The position numbers were made by a program, and so were the translations under genes. A DNA stretch of 64,000 nt from Verrucomicrobiota bacterium. Lineage in GTDB: Bacteria > Verrucomicrobiota > Verrucomicrobiia > Limisphaerales > UBA9464. How positions within the stretch are numbered: position 1 is the first letter of the stretch; every line of letters starts with the position of its first letter. Under the pieces are notes generated by a model, which was not told the origin of the DNA, did not search any database, and was given only the letters and a program-made list of their open reading frames with translations. The stretch is taken from the NCBI GenBank assembly GCA_947471985.1, contig CANIZL010000004.1, positions 1-64,000 on the forward strand, written 5' to 3'. Below, in pieces: positions 31,372-43,700 of this stretch.

Positions 31372-33840
31372 ATGTTTCTCTGGCGTGGATTTCGGGCACT
31401 CCTGGCAATGGCCGGAACGGGGGTCGTCGTTTTGGGCGCGGACCCGGAACCGACCGCGGAGGCCATCGCCCGCCTGCCGGCGGCCGTGACCCGTCCCGTG
31501 GATTTTCGGCGGGAGATTCAGCCCATCCTCGAATCCAGTTGCGTCAAATGCCACGGACGCGGGAAGGCCAACGGCGAGTGGAAGCTCGATACCCGTGAGA
31601 GTTTTCTCCAACCCGGCGAATCGGGTTCGGTGGTCGTCCCGGGCAGCAGCGCCCGCAGTCGCATCATCCATCTGGTCGCCGCCACAGATCCGGACTCCGT
31701 GATGCCGAAGAAGGGCTCCCGGCTGACCCCCGAGCAAATCAGTCTCCTGCGGGCTTGGGTGGATCAGGGCCTGCCGTGGGAACCCGGCGTGACCTTCGCG
31801 AAACCGCCGGCCAACAACCTGCAACCGCATCGCCCGACGTTGCCGGCCAATATCGCCGAGCATCCCCTCGATGGCATTCTCTCCACGTATTTCGTCGCGC
31901 AAGGACTGGCTCCGGCCGCGCGGGTGGACGACCGCCTCTTCGCCCGCCGCGTCTATCTCGACGTCATCGGACTGCTGCCCACGCCGGCGGAATTGGAAAC
32001 GTTCCTCGGGGATCGCTCGCCTGACAAACGCACCCGCCTCGTCCGGCAACTGCTCGCCGATCCCCAGCGCTACGCCCAGCATTGGTTGAGTTTCTGGAAC
32101 GATCTCCTCCGCAACGATTACAAGGGCACCGGCTACATTGATGGCGGGCGCAAGTCCATCACCACCTGGCTGTACACCGCCCTGCGGGACAATCGGCCCT
32201 ACGACCAGATGGTGCGGGAGCTGGTCAATCCGACCGAGGCCAGCGAGGGCTTTTCCAAAGGCATCGTCTGGCGCGGTACGGTCAATGCCTCGATGACCCC
32301 GCCCATGCAGGCGGCACAGAACATCGGGCAGGTGTTGATGGGCGTGAATCTCAAGTGCGCCTCGTGCCATGATTCGTTCATCGACGACTGGCAGTTGAGC
32401 GACGCCTACGGTCTGGCGGGCATCTACGCGGACAGTTCGCTGGAGATGGTCCTGTGCGACAAACCGACCGGCAAGCGCGCCCCGCTCCGATTCCTGTTCC
32501 CCGAACTCGGCGCCGTGGATGCCCAGGCACCGCGCACCAATCGACTGGAACAACTCGCCCGGATCATCACGCGCCCGGAAAACGGCCGCCTGCCCCGCAC
32601 GATCGTCAATCGCCTGTGGGCCCGGTTCCTGGGTCGCGGCCTCGTCGAACCCCTCGACGTCATGCAGAACCCGGCTTGGAATCCCGCCCTGCTGGATTGG
32701 CTCGCCGAAGATCTGGTGGAGCATCGCTGGGATCTGAAGCGGACCATGGAGATGATCCTCACGTCGTGGGCGTACCAACTGCCGTCGATCGATGTCACGG
32801 ACAAACCGGATCCGAATTTTGTCTTCCACGGCCCCGCCATTCGCCGCCTGACCGCCGAACAATTCCGTGACGCTCTGGGCTCATTGACCGGCGTATGGCA
32901 GGAGAAACCCGAGGGAGGAATCGACCGGCTGCTGCTGGAACCCGGCGATCTCAAACCGCTCCCGGTGACGCCGTTCTGGGTTTGGTCCGATGCCCACGCC
33001 GCCTCGGCCGCACCCCGCGGGACCAACTGGTTCCGGAAGGAAATCGTCCTCACCGCCCCGATGACGGAGGCCACACTTTTTGTGCACGCGGACAATTCCG
33101 CCCGGGTGTTCGTCAACGGCCAGGCAGCTCGTGGATCCGTAGCAACCGAATGGGAACAACCCAGTGTCTATGACCTGCGCGCCGCGCTCAAGACCGGCAC
33201 CAACGTGGTGGCCATCGAAGCCATTAATGGCGGCGATACCCCCAATCCAGCGGGCGTCATCGCGTATGGTCGATTGCGACCCGCCGCGGATGCGGGTGTG
33301 CGGAATTCCGACTTCGCGACGGACGCTTCCTGGCAGGTCCGCACCACTCCGACCGGCGATTGGAAAACCACCGCCGGAAGTGAGGGTTGGACGGCCGCCG
33401 TGGTGCTCGGACCCGCGGATCTCGCCCCCTGGAAACTGGGTGAGCGGCTGACGGGAACGATTGCCGGCCGGAGCATTTACGGACGCGTCCGCGCGTCGCT
33501 GACGACGGCGGATCCGCTGGCCCTGGCGCTGGGACGTCCGAACCGGGAGCAGGTCACAACGGTGCGCCCGTACACGGCGACGACCCTGCAGGCGTTGGAA
33601 CTGACCAACGGCGAAACGCTGGCCACGCTGCTACGCCGCGGCGCGGAACAATTGCTCACCACCCGCCTCGACGGACGCGCCCTCAGCGAGCGCGTCTTCC
33701 GGCAGGCGCTCAGTCGCCCCCCCACCCCGGCGGAGCTCGACCTCGCCGTGGAACTGATCGGACCGCAACCCGCCCGCGAAGGCGTGGAAGACCTGCTCTG
33801 GAGCGTGGCCATGCTGCCGGAGTTCCAACTCACCTACTGA
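31372..33840 (+). CDS. Planctomycete-type cytochrome C + DUF1549/DUF1553 protein
   Basis: CVKCHGRGKANG; DRLFARRVYLDVIGLLPTPAELETF; VNRLWARFLGRGLVEPLDVMQNPAWNPALLDWLAEDL. Confidence 0.95.
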   Translation: MFLWRGFRALLAMAGTGVVVLGADPEPTAEAIARLPAAVTRPVDFRREIQPILESSCVKCHGRGKANGEWKLDTRESFLQPGESGSVVVPGSSARSRIIHLVAATDPDSVMPKKGSRLTPEQISLLRAWVDQGLPWEPGVTFAKPPANNLQPHRPTLPANIAEHPLDGILSTYFVAQGLAPAARVDDRLFARRVYLDVIGLLPTPAELETFLGDRSPDKRTRLVRQLLADPQRYAQHWLSFWNDLLRNDYKGTGYIDGGRKSITTWLYTALRDNRPYDQMVRELVNPTEASEGFSKGIVWRGTVNASMTPPMQAAQNIGQVLMGVNLKCASCHDSFIDDWQLSDAYGLAGIYADSSLEMVLCDKPTGKRAPLRFLFPELGAVDAQAPRTNRLEQLARIITRPENGRLPRTIVNRLWARFLGRGLVEPLDVMQNPAWNPALLDWLAEDLVEHRWDLKRTMEMILTSWAYQLPSIDVTDKPDPNFVFHGPAIRRLTAEQFRDALGSLTGVWQEKPEGGIDRLLLEPGDLKPLPVTPFWVWSDAHAASAAPRGTNWFRKEIVLTAPMTEATLFVHADNSARVFVNGQAARGSVATEWEQPSVYDLRAALKTGTNVVAIEAINGGDTPNPAGVIAYGRLRPAADAGVRNSDFATDASWQVRTTPTGDWKTTAGSEGWTAAVVLGPADLAPWKLGERLTGTIAGRSIYGRVRASLTTADPLALALGRPNREQVTTVRPYTATTLQALELTNGETLATLLRRGAEQLLTTRLDGRALSERVFRQALSRPPTPAELDLAVELIGPQPAREGVEDLLWSVAMLPEFQLTY

Positions 33841-33885
33841 TTTCCCACCGATTCGCCGCCTCAATTTCCCTCCCCGTTGTCCCGT

Positions 33886-35388
33886 ATGAAGACACCCGAC
33901 TATTCCCGCCGCGATTTTGTGAAAGGCCTCAGCGCCGCAACGCTCGGCGCCCTGGCCGCCGGTTATCCCCGCCTCGCATCGGGCGCCGAAGCCTCCGCGG
34001 CGATTCCCGCCACGGCGGACACCGTGATCGTCCTCTGGATGGGCGGAGGCATGGCCGCAACGGAGACGTTCGATCCCAAGCGCTACACCGCCTTCGAGAA
34101 GGGGATGAATCCGAACTCGGTTCTCTCCACCTTTCCCTCCATTCCCACGTCCGTCGACGGCATCCGGTTCAGCGAAGGACTGGAGCGCCTCGCCCGGGTG
34201 ATGGATCGCGGCACGCTGATCCGCAGCTACACGGCGGGCGATCTCGGTTTCATCCTGCATTCCCGGCACCAATATCACTGGCACACCGGTTACGCTCCGC
34301 CGCAATCCGTCGCCTGCCCGCACATTGGCGCGATGATTTCGCGGACGCTCGGACCCAAGAACCCGGCGGTGCCCGCGTTCATCAACATCGGGCAGCGCTT
34401 CGACAACGGGGAAAGCGAAGAGCTGAAGGCCTTCAGCACCGGCGGCTTTCTCGGCAGCGAATTCGGTCCCTTCAACGTGGCGTTTCCGGATGCGGCGAAG
34501 GACGTCGTGACGCCGCCCGGCGGCATGAGTCCGGCGCGATTTGAAAACCGGGACAAATTCCTGCGCCGGCTCGCCGACGCCTCGCCCGTGGGGCAGCTCG
34601 GCAGCGGTTACCAGAAGGAGTCGTTGATCCGCTCCCTCGACAACGCGCATCGCCTGCTCGGTTCGTCGGCCGCCAAGGCGTTTGATCTGACGTTGGAAAA
34701 GCCGGAGGTCGTGGCGAAGTACGTGCCGGGCGGCTGGGATTTCAGTCGACGACTCGGCGGTGATCAGAACCGCGAAGGCAGCTACGAGAAGGCGAACGTG
34801 CAGCGCTTCGGTCTCGGCTGCCTGCTCGCCCGCCGCCTCGCCGAAGCCGGCGCGCGCTACATCGAAGTCACCACCGAATACATCCCCTTCCTGAATTGGG
34901 ACACGCACGAGCACGGCCACGAAAAGCTCGTGCACATGAAACAGGCGATCGACGGCGCGGTGTCGCAACTGGTGCTGGACCTGGAAGAACGCGGCATGCT
35001 GGACCGCACGTTGATCGTGCTCGCCAGCGAATTCAGCCGCGACATGATGCAGGAGGGCAAGCCCGACAAACCGATCACCAATCAGGTGCCGGTCCCGGAA
35101 AAGATCGAGGAGCTGACCCACTACGGCATGCACCGGCACTTCACGGACGCCGGGTGCGTGTTGATGTTCGGCGGCGGCCTCAAGCGCGGACACCTGCACG
35201 GCCTCACCGCGGACGAACGGCCCTGCAAAACCATCAAGGACCGGGTGGTGATCGAGGACCTGCACGCGAGCATTTACCAGGCGCTGGGGATTGCTCCGAA
35301 CCTCTCGTACGAGATCGAGAAGCGGCCGTTTTACGTCACCCGCGACGGCCTCGGGAAACCGATCCGCGACCTGTTCCGCGCGGGCTGA
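33886..35388 (+). CDS. DUF1501 family protein with Tat signal
   Basis: MKTPDYSRRDFVKGLSAATLGALAAGYPRLASG; TVIVLWMGGGMAATETFDPK; WDTHEHGHEKLVHMKQAID. Confidence 0.95.
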   Translation: MKTPDYSRRDFVKGLSAATLGALAAGYPRLASGAEASAAIPATADTVIVLWMGGGMAATETFDPKRYTAFEKGMNPNSVLSTFPSIPTSVDGIRFSEGLERLARVMDRGTLIRSYTAGDLGFILHSRHQYHWHTGYAPPQSVACPHIGAMISRTLGPKNPAVPAFINIGQRFDNGESEELKAFSTGGFLGSEFGPFNVAFPDAAKDVVTPPGGMSPARFENRDKFLRRLADASPVGQLGSGYQKESLIRSLDNAHRLLGSSAAKAFDLTLEKPEVVAKYVPGGWDFSRRLGGDQNREGSYEKANVQRFGLGCLLARRLAEAGARYIEVTTEYIPFLNWDTHEHGHEKLVHMKQAIDGAVSQLVLDLEERGMLDRTLIVLASEFSRDMMQEGKPDKPITNQVPVPEKIEELTHYGMHRHFTDAGCVLMFGGGLKRGHLHGLTADERPCKTIKDRVVIEDLHASIYQALGIAPNLSYEIEKRPFYVTRDGLGKPIRDLFRAG

Positions 35389-35403
35389 GGCCGGGCGGCG
35401 CAA

Positions 35404-35427
35404 GTACCGCTGACTTTCCAGTCGGCG
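35404..35427 (+). repeat. REP-like hairpin, copy 2
   Basis: GTACCGCTGACTTTCCAGTCGGCG. Confidence 0.75.
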
Positions 35428-35481
35428 AGTCTTGCCCAGGTTTCCTTACGTTCCCGCCTGACGGGTTCGTTCACAGAAAAA

Positions 35482-35515
35482 AAAGGCCGGGCATCCTCCA
35501 CGGACACCCGGCCTT
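35482..35515. terminator. Bidirectional terminator-like hairpin
   Basis: AAAGGCCGGG...CCCGGCCTTT with flanking A tract, between converging genes. Confidence 0.85.
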
Positions 35516-35544
35516 TACTTATTCTACCCGCATTCCGCTCCCGC

Positions 35545-36942
35545 TCAGTTGCCCGTCGGCGCCACCGTGAACGGTCCGGAGGTCGTCCGATTCAACTTGC
35601 CGTTCCGGAACTGACGTCGCACGAGGGATCCCTGCGCGCCGTTGGTGAAGGTGAGATCAAACTCGTCCCAGCGATCCGCCTTGTACTGCACCCGTAAGCT
35701 ATAGGTCAGCGCACCCGTCGCTTGATAGGTGAAGCTGAATTCGTCCGGCGCGCTGTCATCGAAGAGGATGCCGGCAGCGGTGGATTGAAACACCAACCGG
35801 GAGGGCGTTGAATCGTCGTGCAGCGTGAAGGTGAGGCCGACCGGATTGACGGGCGGGTTCGTGCTGATGACGACGGGAGGATTGGTGCCACCGGTGGTCG
35901 GCGGCGTCACCGCAGCGAAGGGGCTGAACGCACCCGTGTCGGTCGAATACAGCACGCCGAGGCGGTAAATGCGGCGGGTGAAGGTGCCGGACGGACCGTC
36001 GGTGTAGGTGAGATCATACTCGTTCTTGTCCCCGCCGAAGCCGTAGTAACCGAAGTTGACGATCAGCGACGCCGTATTGGTGCTGAGAACCTGGTGCGAG
36101 TAGGTGAAGGTGTTGCCGCCCGGGCTGACTTCCACTTCGAATTCTCCAGCACTGGAAGGGGGTGTGGGCAGCTCCAATCCCGTCGTCGCCGTCACGAAAC
36201 GCAGTTCGTCCGGCCGCGAGCCACTGAGTACGTGATAGACCAGACCGGTCAGCACGTTCGGCGGGGCGGGCGGTTGGAGGCCGGCGATCACCACGGGCGG
36301 CAGGCTTACGCCCGGCACCTGATTGGTGGTATCGGCGAGATACCGGAACACCCCCAGCACACGCCGTTCGAACACGCCCTGGCGATACTCCTCGCGCACC
36401 CACGTGCCCACGCCCGGCGCCGAATAGGAATAGGTGAGTGACTCGCGACGATCCGCGGTGAAGGTCCGATCCACTCGCGCCAGATTGTCGTCGACCCGGG
36501 TGTATTCATAAGTGAACGGATCGGGCGCTCCGGCGTAGCTGTCGCGACCCGAGTCGTCGGTCTGAAACTCCACGACGTTGTTCGACGAATGATCATCCAT
36601 CTGCAGCCGGGCACCGGCGAGCGACCACGGAGCAAAACCATTGGTCGTGGCATTGCCCACCTGGAGCCGATACGCGGCGTACGCCACGGCCGAATCGCTC
36701 TTGGCGGAGAACGTCCGCGTGACCGACCGACCGTGGCCGAACACGCGATTACCGATGGCGGTCCAGTTCGTGAGGTTCACGGCGCCCTGGAGCTGGTAGA
36801 TTTTGCCAATCTCGGTGGGGAACTCGATTTCCACCGCCGGTGAGATTTTCAACGACGACGAGGGCGATTGGGCCGCGGTGCGGAGGTTCGCCGCGGCCAT
36901 CCAGCAGGCGGCCGCGGTGAGAAGGAAGTGCAGACGTTTCAT
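35545..36942 (-). CDS. Secreted hypothetical protein with repeated beta-rich modules
   Basis: Signal peptide MKRLHFLLTAAACWMAAANLRTAAQ; three repeated LTFTxxGxxGxxxRRxxRxGxL-type blocks. Confidence 0.75.
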   Translation of the reverse strand: MKRLHFLLTAAACWMAAANLRTAAQSPSSSLKISPAVEIEFPTEIGKIYQLQGAVNLTNWTAIGNRVFGHGRSVTRTFSAKSDSAVAYAAYRLQVGNATTNGFAPWSLAGARLQMDDHSSNNVVEFQTDDSGRDSYAGAPDPFTYEYTRVDDNLARVDRTFTADRRESLTYSYSAPGVGTWVREEYRQGVFERRVLGVFRYLADTTNQVPGVSLPPVVIAGLQPPAPPNVLTGLVYHVLSGSRPDELRFVTATTGLELPTPPSSAGEFEVEVSPGGNTFTYSHQVLSTNTASLIVNFGYYGFGGDKNEYDLTYTDGPSGTFTRRIYRLGVLYSTDTGAFSPFAAVTPPTTGGTNPPVVISTNPPVNPVGLTFTLHDDSTPSRLVFQSTAAGILFDDSAPDEFSFTYQATGALTYSLRVQYKADRWDEFDLTFTNGAQGSLVRRQFRNGKLNRTTSGPFTVAPTGN

Positions 36943-37378
36943 AAAAGACGGATACTAAGATTCTGTTTAATTTGGCGCCGATCACCGCCGGAACGATGAC
37001 CCGCGTCTCTGGTCCCACCTTTTGCAACGGGCGTGCCAACTCAAAATACCCAATAAATGCTTGGTTTTTGGTGGCGGCGGAACTCTCGGTGTTCCGTTCG
37101 TGGAACAAGTGTTCCGAATTCCCGGCATCTGCCGTTACGCGAGCCGGCGACGCGGCCTGCTGTCGGGAGTATCGTCATTTCGGCCCTGCTGGGTGGTGAT
37201 CGAGATGCCCAGCGCTGGATCCAGCTTCCCGGGCCGCACGGCGGGTCTGGACTCCCATCCTCATTACGCCTGGAACCCTCCGCTTGCTGCGCCCGTTCAC
37301 AACCATGGCATCCGGTCACGGTTTCGGCTGGATGATCCGTGCCCCGATTGGAGCAATTCCTCGGTCTCACGATAGGTT

Positions 37379-37475
37379 GCACAGAGACCCCCAGCGGACT
37401 GAGGTCGGCAATACCTGATCGGTGGGTGATTTGGGCCTGCCTTCGGATCGTACGATTGCCTGCCAACGCGGCCGA
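37379..37475 (+). repeat. Isolated degenerate copy of the repeat unit leader found at 46120 and 44585
   Basis: CAGAGACCCCCAGCGGACTGAGGTCGGCAATACCTGATCGGTGGGTGATTTGGGC closely matches CAGAGACACCCAGCGGACTTAGGTCGGCAATACCTGATCGACGGGTGATTCGGGC. Confidence 0.85.
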
Positions 37476-37776
37476 ACCGAGGTTACTCCTCGGGATCTTT
37501 CGGCTGATCGCCAACAGCTTGGTCATCCATTGGCGAAGCCAGCAACCCAGACTCCGGCACCTCCCCCCCGATTCTCAACCGGTCACAGCGGAATCGCGCC
37601 GCACCCCAGCCCTACTTCTCTTCTCAAAACGCCTGACTCTCAAAGGCCCTGCGTGAAAAGGCAAAAAGGGGGCAGGCATTCCTTCTCCAAAATTAGCTTG
37701 CCAGCGAAACTAGGAAGCACAGAATAGAAAAATAAGAAAACCAACCAACACCAGACCCGGCAAATCCCTAGTTACC

Positions 37777-40700
37777 ATGTTTGCACTTCCCTATCTACGC
37801 TTCCTGGCTGGCACCGTACTAATTGCTTCAGCCTTTAGCCCGTTGTTCGCGGCCAAACCTGAGGAGGGAGCGCCAGCAGTCGAAGCGATTGAATCGTCCA
37901 ACTCCGAAGGCGAAACCGGCCTTCCTTCCAAACTCAAGAAAATCCGTGAAGAAATTACCCGGACCGAGCACACCGAACATTCCCATCGCGAGCAATTCGT
38001 TCGACACTTCCTCGATTCCAACGGCGCCGAACTAGTCGTCACCAATACCTACACCGTTCTGGAATCCGGAATGCACTATCAGGAAGACGGTCAATGGAAG
38101 AACACGGAGGCAACCTTTGAGGAATTTCCCAGCGGTTTTGTCGCCCGCCACGGACCCCACAAAGCCATCATCGCCCGACGCCTCGGCACGCAAACCGTGG
38201 TGGATCTCCTCTCCGCCGCCGGTCACCGGCTCCAAAGTGCACCCCATTTCCTTGCCTATCAGGACAAAAACACGGGACAACAGCAAAGTCTCGCCCGAGT
38301 GCGACCTGTAGAGGGCCAACTGGTAAACCCCAATACCATTCTCTTTGAAGACGCCTTCGATGGCATCCTCGCGGATGTCAGAGTTGTCTACAAACTAGGC
38401 GGCCTTGAGTGCGATGTTGTTCTACGACAGCAGCTTCCAGATCCCACTGAGCTGGGATTGGATCCCCTGAACACAGTCTTCCAAGTCTATACGGAATTCA
38501 CCGACACGGAAGCTACCGTCGTAAACTCCGTCCAGCGGCCACGGGCCACCAAAAAGCCGCGCACGGGAGGCGAGAAATCAGGTTCAATTTCAGCACCAAA
38601 TACAGACGAGACCGATACCGATGACCTCCTGTCATTTGGCGATCTCCACCTGCCGACCGGCACGTCTTTTCCCTTGGGAAACTCCGCCGGGGCCGATCTC
38701 CCCAATGTCCGTAAAGCCTGGACCGAGCTGGATGGACGAAAATTCCTCATCGAGCAAATCGACCAGCATGAATTGGTCAAAGGCCTTACCAAGGCGTTGC
38801 CTGAGGGTGCCCAGAACAAAGCCCGGTCGCCCGGTCAGCAAAATTCCAAATTCCCGCCGCCCCTGCAACCAGCGGAACCAGCTGAAACTCAAGCAAAGTC
38901 GTGGCAGATGCGGTGCAATGAAATCGCGCTAGTCGACTCCCTGCGAACGCCTCCGGGGCAGGAAATCGTTCAATTCGACCAGAGGCCAGCCAATCCCGGC
39001 TATGTTGTCGACTGGACCCTCGTCACGAGTACCTTCGATCAATTTACCTTCGCAACTGGCCAAACCTATTTCATCAGCGGAACCGTCAATTTCCTCCCTA
39101 CCAACCCAACTTCCGGCCCCTTGGCAAACGTCCGATTCGAGCCGGATGTTGTCATCAAATACGCCCAAAACACCGCCGCCTCCATCTGCCTTTATCCTAG
39201 GACAACCGTTGATTGCGCCACGGAAATGTACCGACCGGCCCACCTCGTCCCCGTCGACGACAACACAGTGGGCGAGATTGTTTCCGGTTCGACCGGCATA
39301 GTCACCGGCACCTACGCCAATCCGGCGATCCGAATTGACGGGACCGGATCGGGATCCCCACCGGCAACCTACGGAAGTCCCCGCCTCCGTTGGCTGAGAA
39401 TCAAGAACGCAGAGCTCGGCGTCCAATTCATCCTATGCGAAAAGCCCGGTGTCATCAATTCCCAGTTTCTTAACTGCAACAATGCGTTTCGCTGCAATTA
39501 CACGATCGGCTCATCCCCGGCGATGGATGCCTTTAATTGCCTGATCGTCGGCGGCGCCAACTGCTTCTCACAGATCAATTCGTGCACGATCAACGCCTCG
39601 TGCTTGACCCTCGATATTACCGGGAGCATCAACTCGAATCCCGGAGCAAGCGCTGCCATTTGGCTGGGCAACAGCATCGTGCTCAATACCGCAGCGCTTC
39701 CCGGCAATGTCTCCGCCCCATCACCCTCAGGTAACTTCATAACTCCGTTGTCACGCAGCCAGATATTCGACTCGACAACCACAATGACCTACTGCCTGAG
39801 TCCGCTCAGCTCGACCATAATTACCGGAGTCGAGCCACCCCTATTCGGAGACAATGACATGGATTTACGAAGAGAACTATCAATTTTCAAGCCAAAACTG
39901 CTCACAGGAACCCTCTATAACCTTCCAATGATTGGCCCTTGGAATACGGCGGAAGATAAATATTTATATGCACCAGGATATCGTTACCCAGTCATCGACT
40001 ACATCATCCAGAATGCGACAGTGCCATCGGGCACACTAATCATCAAACCTGGAACGCGGATAGGCTTCAGCGGCGGGCCGGGTCTTACACTGGCGGATGG
40101 GACCAGCGTCAAAAGTTGGGGCACTGGTCCCCTGCGTGGCAGCATCCCCACGATATACAAGCCGGGAACGACCAACGTTTTTATAAGAGACACTTCAGTC
40201 GGCGAGCAATCCGCGGGATTTGCCGGATCGACAAAATCTGGAACTTACTTTACTTTGGGCGGCGCCGCCACTGTGGACTTGCGGTTTACCCAATTGATGG
40301 GTGGAACATCGCAACAAACATTGGCAGATTTCCAAGTCGCCGGAGGGGGCAGAATTAATAGTCTGTCGGTCCGCGACTGCGTTGCCTTCAAAATGGGGGT
40401 GACGATCTATAACTACAGCGCAGGCCAAAGGCAAATCATCAATTTCAAAAACAACCTGCTCTACCAGTGTTCCCTTACCGCCATGTCCGGCTATGTCTCA
40501 ACTCCTTATCCGTTGGATTTGGAATTCTCCAATAATTTAGTTTCCCAAGGTTCTGTAACCCTTACGTGGCTCGCTGGAACTGGGTCAACCTGGAACATTC
40601 GCGACAATGTATTCAGCACAGTTACCACCTCGGCGACTGGAATTCAATCCAATGGCAGTCTATCGGATGGCAATGTGCCACCTGTGTTTACCACTGCGGT

Positions 40701-43700
40701 CAGAAATAACGCTTATTATTCAACCACGGCTCTACCTCAACTTTCCCCAATCACTTTGTCGACGCTGACTTACACTTCCGGCGATGGCTGGCCGTACTAT
40801 ATTTATCACCGGGATCTGCCAAATTGTGGCAATCCGCCGGTCGTCACCATGTCCAGCTTATACAAAATGGGGAGCCGGAGTATTTCCGCCGCAGGCCTCT
40901 TCCACTACACCACGGGCAAAGTATTTGATATGATTGGCGGCTCCCGCCACGGTTGCTATGGCGTCGTAAATGACAAAGCTGGCAACAGTCCTGGCGCCAA
41001 CCCAATGACAGACCCAGTGGATATTGGACCCTATACTTACTCAAACCAGACAGATTACGACAACGATTTCCTAGCCGACGCGATTGAGGATTCAAATGGC
41101 AATGGAACGTATGAGCCGACTGTGGAGTTGTCGGATTGGACCCATACCAGTACTGACGACCCCTTCCCCCAATCTGACCCCCTTGGTGATGGCGCAGAAA
41201 TCGAATTCGGTCTGGATCCAAGAGCGGGTAATGATACCGACGGTGATGGTGCATCGGATTGGGACGAAGTTCGAGAGGGCACCAATCCAAGGAGCAATCA
41301 GCTCTCGCCGAACTACGACCCCGCCACACCCACGAGACTTTCGCTTTGGGAGTTTGACGAACAGCCCCTTCCCGGCGGCGTTTGGCTGCCCCGGGGCGGC
41401 TTGGGCTTGGACCCCAATCCCACCATTTTCGTGAACTCAATGGCATCCCTGTCAGCCAACCAGCGCGTGGAATCTTATGCCGGAACTGCGGTGTATTTTC
41501 CAGCAACACTGCCGGGGGGAGGTGCTACACAGCCCCTTGGAATTCCCTTGAACTACACCATCCCCAGTCCGGTTCAAACCGTTGCATTGGCCAGCCTTGC
41601 TCATGGAAGCATTCAATTTACGTACTCTCCGGATTGGCTCCAATCCGGTGGTACGGGTGCACCGGGCGCGTGGTGTACGCTCCTTGACGGTGGAAGCGCG
41701 ACGAGAATCTGGCGTCTCAGTATTGATCCCACCGGCACGTACGTTGTCTTTCAAACGCCCTTCGGGAGCGCCAGCCGCATCAATTTTCAAGCTACGCTTC
41801 CCCGTAATCCCGGACTCAATCCCGTCCCGAGCGGCGGGCGGGCGGTTTGGAGGCTTTCCCTCAATTACTCGTCAACCTCCTCGTCGCTTGAATTCATCCC
41901 TTCCAGTTCCGGGGACGCGTTCAAATTGCCTGTTACCACGTCCGGAGGAATCTGGCCGGGTGAAGGATTGGGGGTCGACGCGGCGAGTGTGAACACCCTC
42001 GTGGGTTTGGGCGCCAAGCTGGATGTCGGAACGGCGATCAATGGCGCCGGGCAAGCGGTTGAACCCGCCTTGGGGTGGATAGAAGATCTTGAGATTTTTA
42101 ATTGCGTCTTCTCCAATCGGATTCCGGGAGCCGATGGCTCCAAAGCAACCCCGTTTGCCAACTCCTGGAAAGACAGATTCCGGCGAATCTGGTGCGCTCC
42201 GGACCCCACGGGAGTCAAGGTGCAATTCTACCGTCACTGGGAAACCAGCTGGCCCACTACTACCGCATATGTCATCGAAAGAAGACCCTATGGGACAGCC
42301 AACTGGACCACCTTGGCTACAAATTGGCGGCAGAATACCTACATCGATACGACGGCTTCCTTAAATACGCTTTACGAGTACCGCTGTGAGCCGGACATTC
42401 GAACCGCCTATGGCGTCCGCGGAACCTATGATCCCGGCTACCGGGTGATCGTGGTGGTCGATAAGCAACTGAAGCAATGGGATACTAACACGACTGTTGC
42501 GGCCGCGGGCAGCATTGGCGCATTTAACGTCAAACTATCCGCGTATTTGGCACAGCTAAGTTTAAAGTTCGGTTCAGCCAATGTAACGACGACTCCCATT
42601 GAAGCCGAACGAATGAACGATGAGGACCCTAATTATGTCAATCCGCTAATCAATCCAACCTGCTTTATTAGCGATCCAAATCCCTCCAGCGCAAATTCGA
42701 TTTGGCGGGCAAATTGCGCTCTGGTCAAGCAAGCGATTCAAGCGGCGATTGTCCCGGGAAAAATTAATCTGGTTGTTTTGATTGGCCATGTCCCGGTACC
42801 CATGGCAGGGAACGTCACCGCCGGCGGGCATGACGAGACCAGTGGTGCAAAGGCGGCCGATGTTTGGTATGGCGATTCGCAGGCATGGGATGACTCCATC
42901 AGTACTTTCGATCCATACAACGCAGCCGACCCGGTTACTCTCCACCTCTTCGATAGTATTCCAAATACCGCCCCGGACTACCTTAGAGACATCGCCAAGA
43001 AGGTTTATGCCAATACGGCGAATGATGGCAAATGGACGAACAATGTGCTACCGAACCAATCCGACGGCAGTCCTGGCCAATTGGAAGCAGCGGTAGGACG
43101 GATTGATTTTGCCCGAATGCCCTATCACAAGCGAGCCAATGAGAGCCTGCGGCAATCAGAGCTTCGTTTGACTGCGGCCTATCTGGATAAGGTCCTTCGT
43201 TACCGCAATCAACAGTTGACGTTTTCCAAAGGCGGCTATTCATTTGCGGGTTCCGCCAGCAAGTATGACCCCAACAGCCTCTATTCCAGTTCATCGCCGC
43301 TGGACACCCCGGCGAACCTAGGAAACGTGATTGTTCCCGAGAGCTGCCTCGGCGCATTGCCCGCTGGACAGTATGTAGATCTATTCAATCCAATCATAAG
43401 TTCGGGGAAGCCAGCACGAGTATGGGGCTTCCATGGTGGATATGGAGGCGCCGATTCGATTCAAGGATATAGACAGATTCCCATTCAATCATGGCAGTTA
43501 TCTCGGGAGATTAACGACCTAGCAAGAAGGGAACCAGCGTCCGCTATTTGTATTATTTATGGTTCGTATTTTGCTGACTGGTATCCGGCTCCAGGCGGCT
43601 CAAACACTTATGACCTGAATCAGCTTATGATATCCGGTTTCATGCGAAGTGTCTTGGCGGCACCAAACAGCGGATTGGTGGTTATGTCCCTCGAGGGTTT

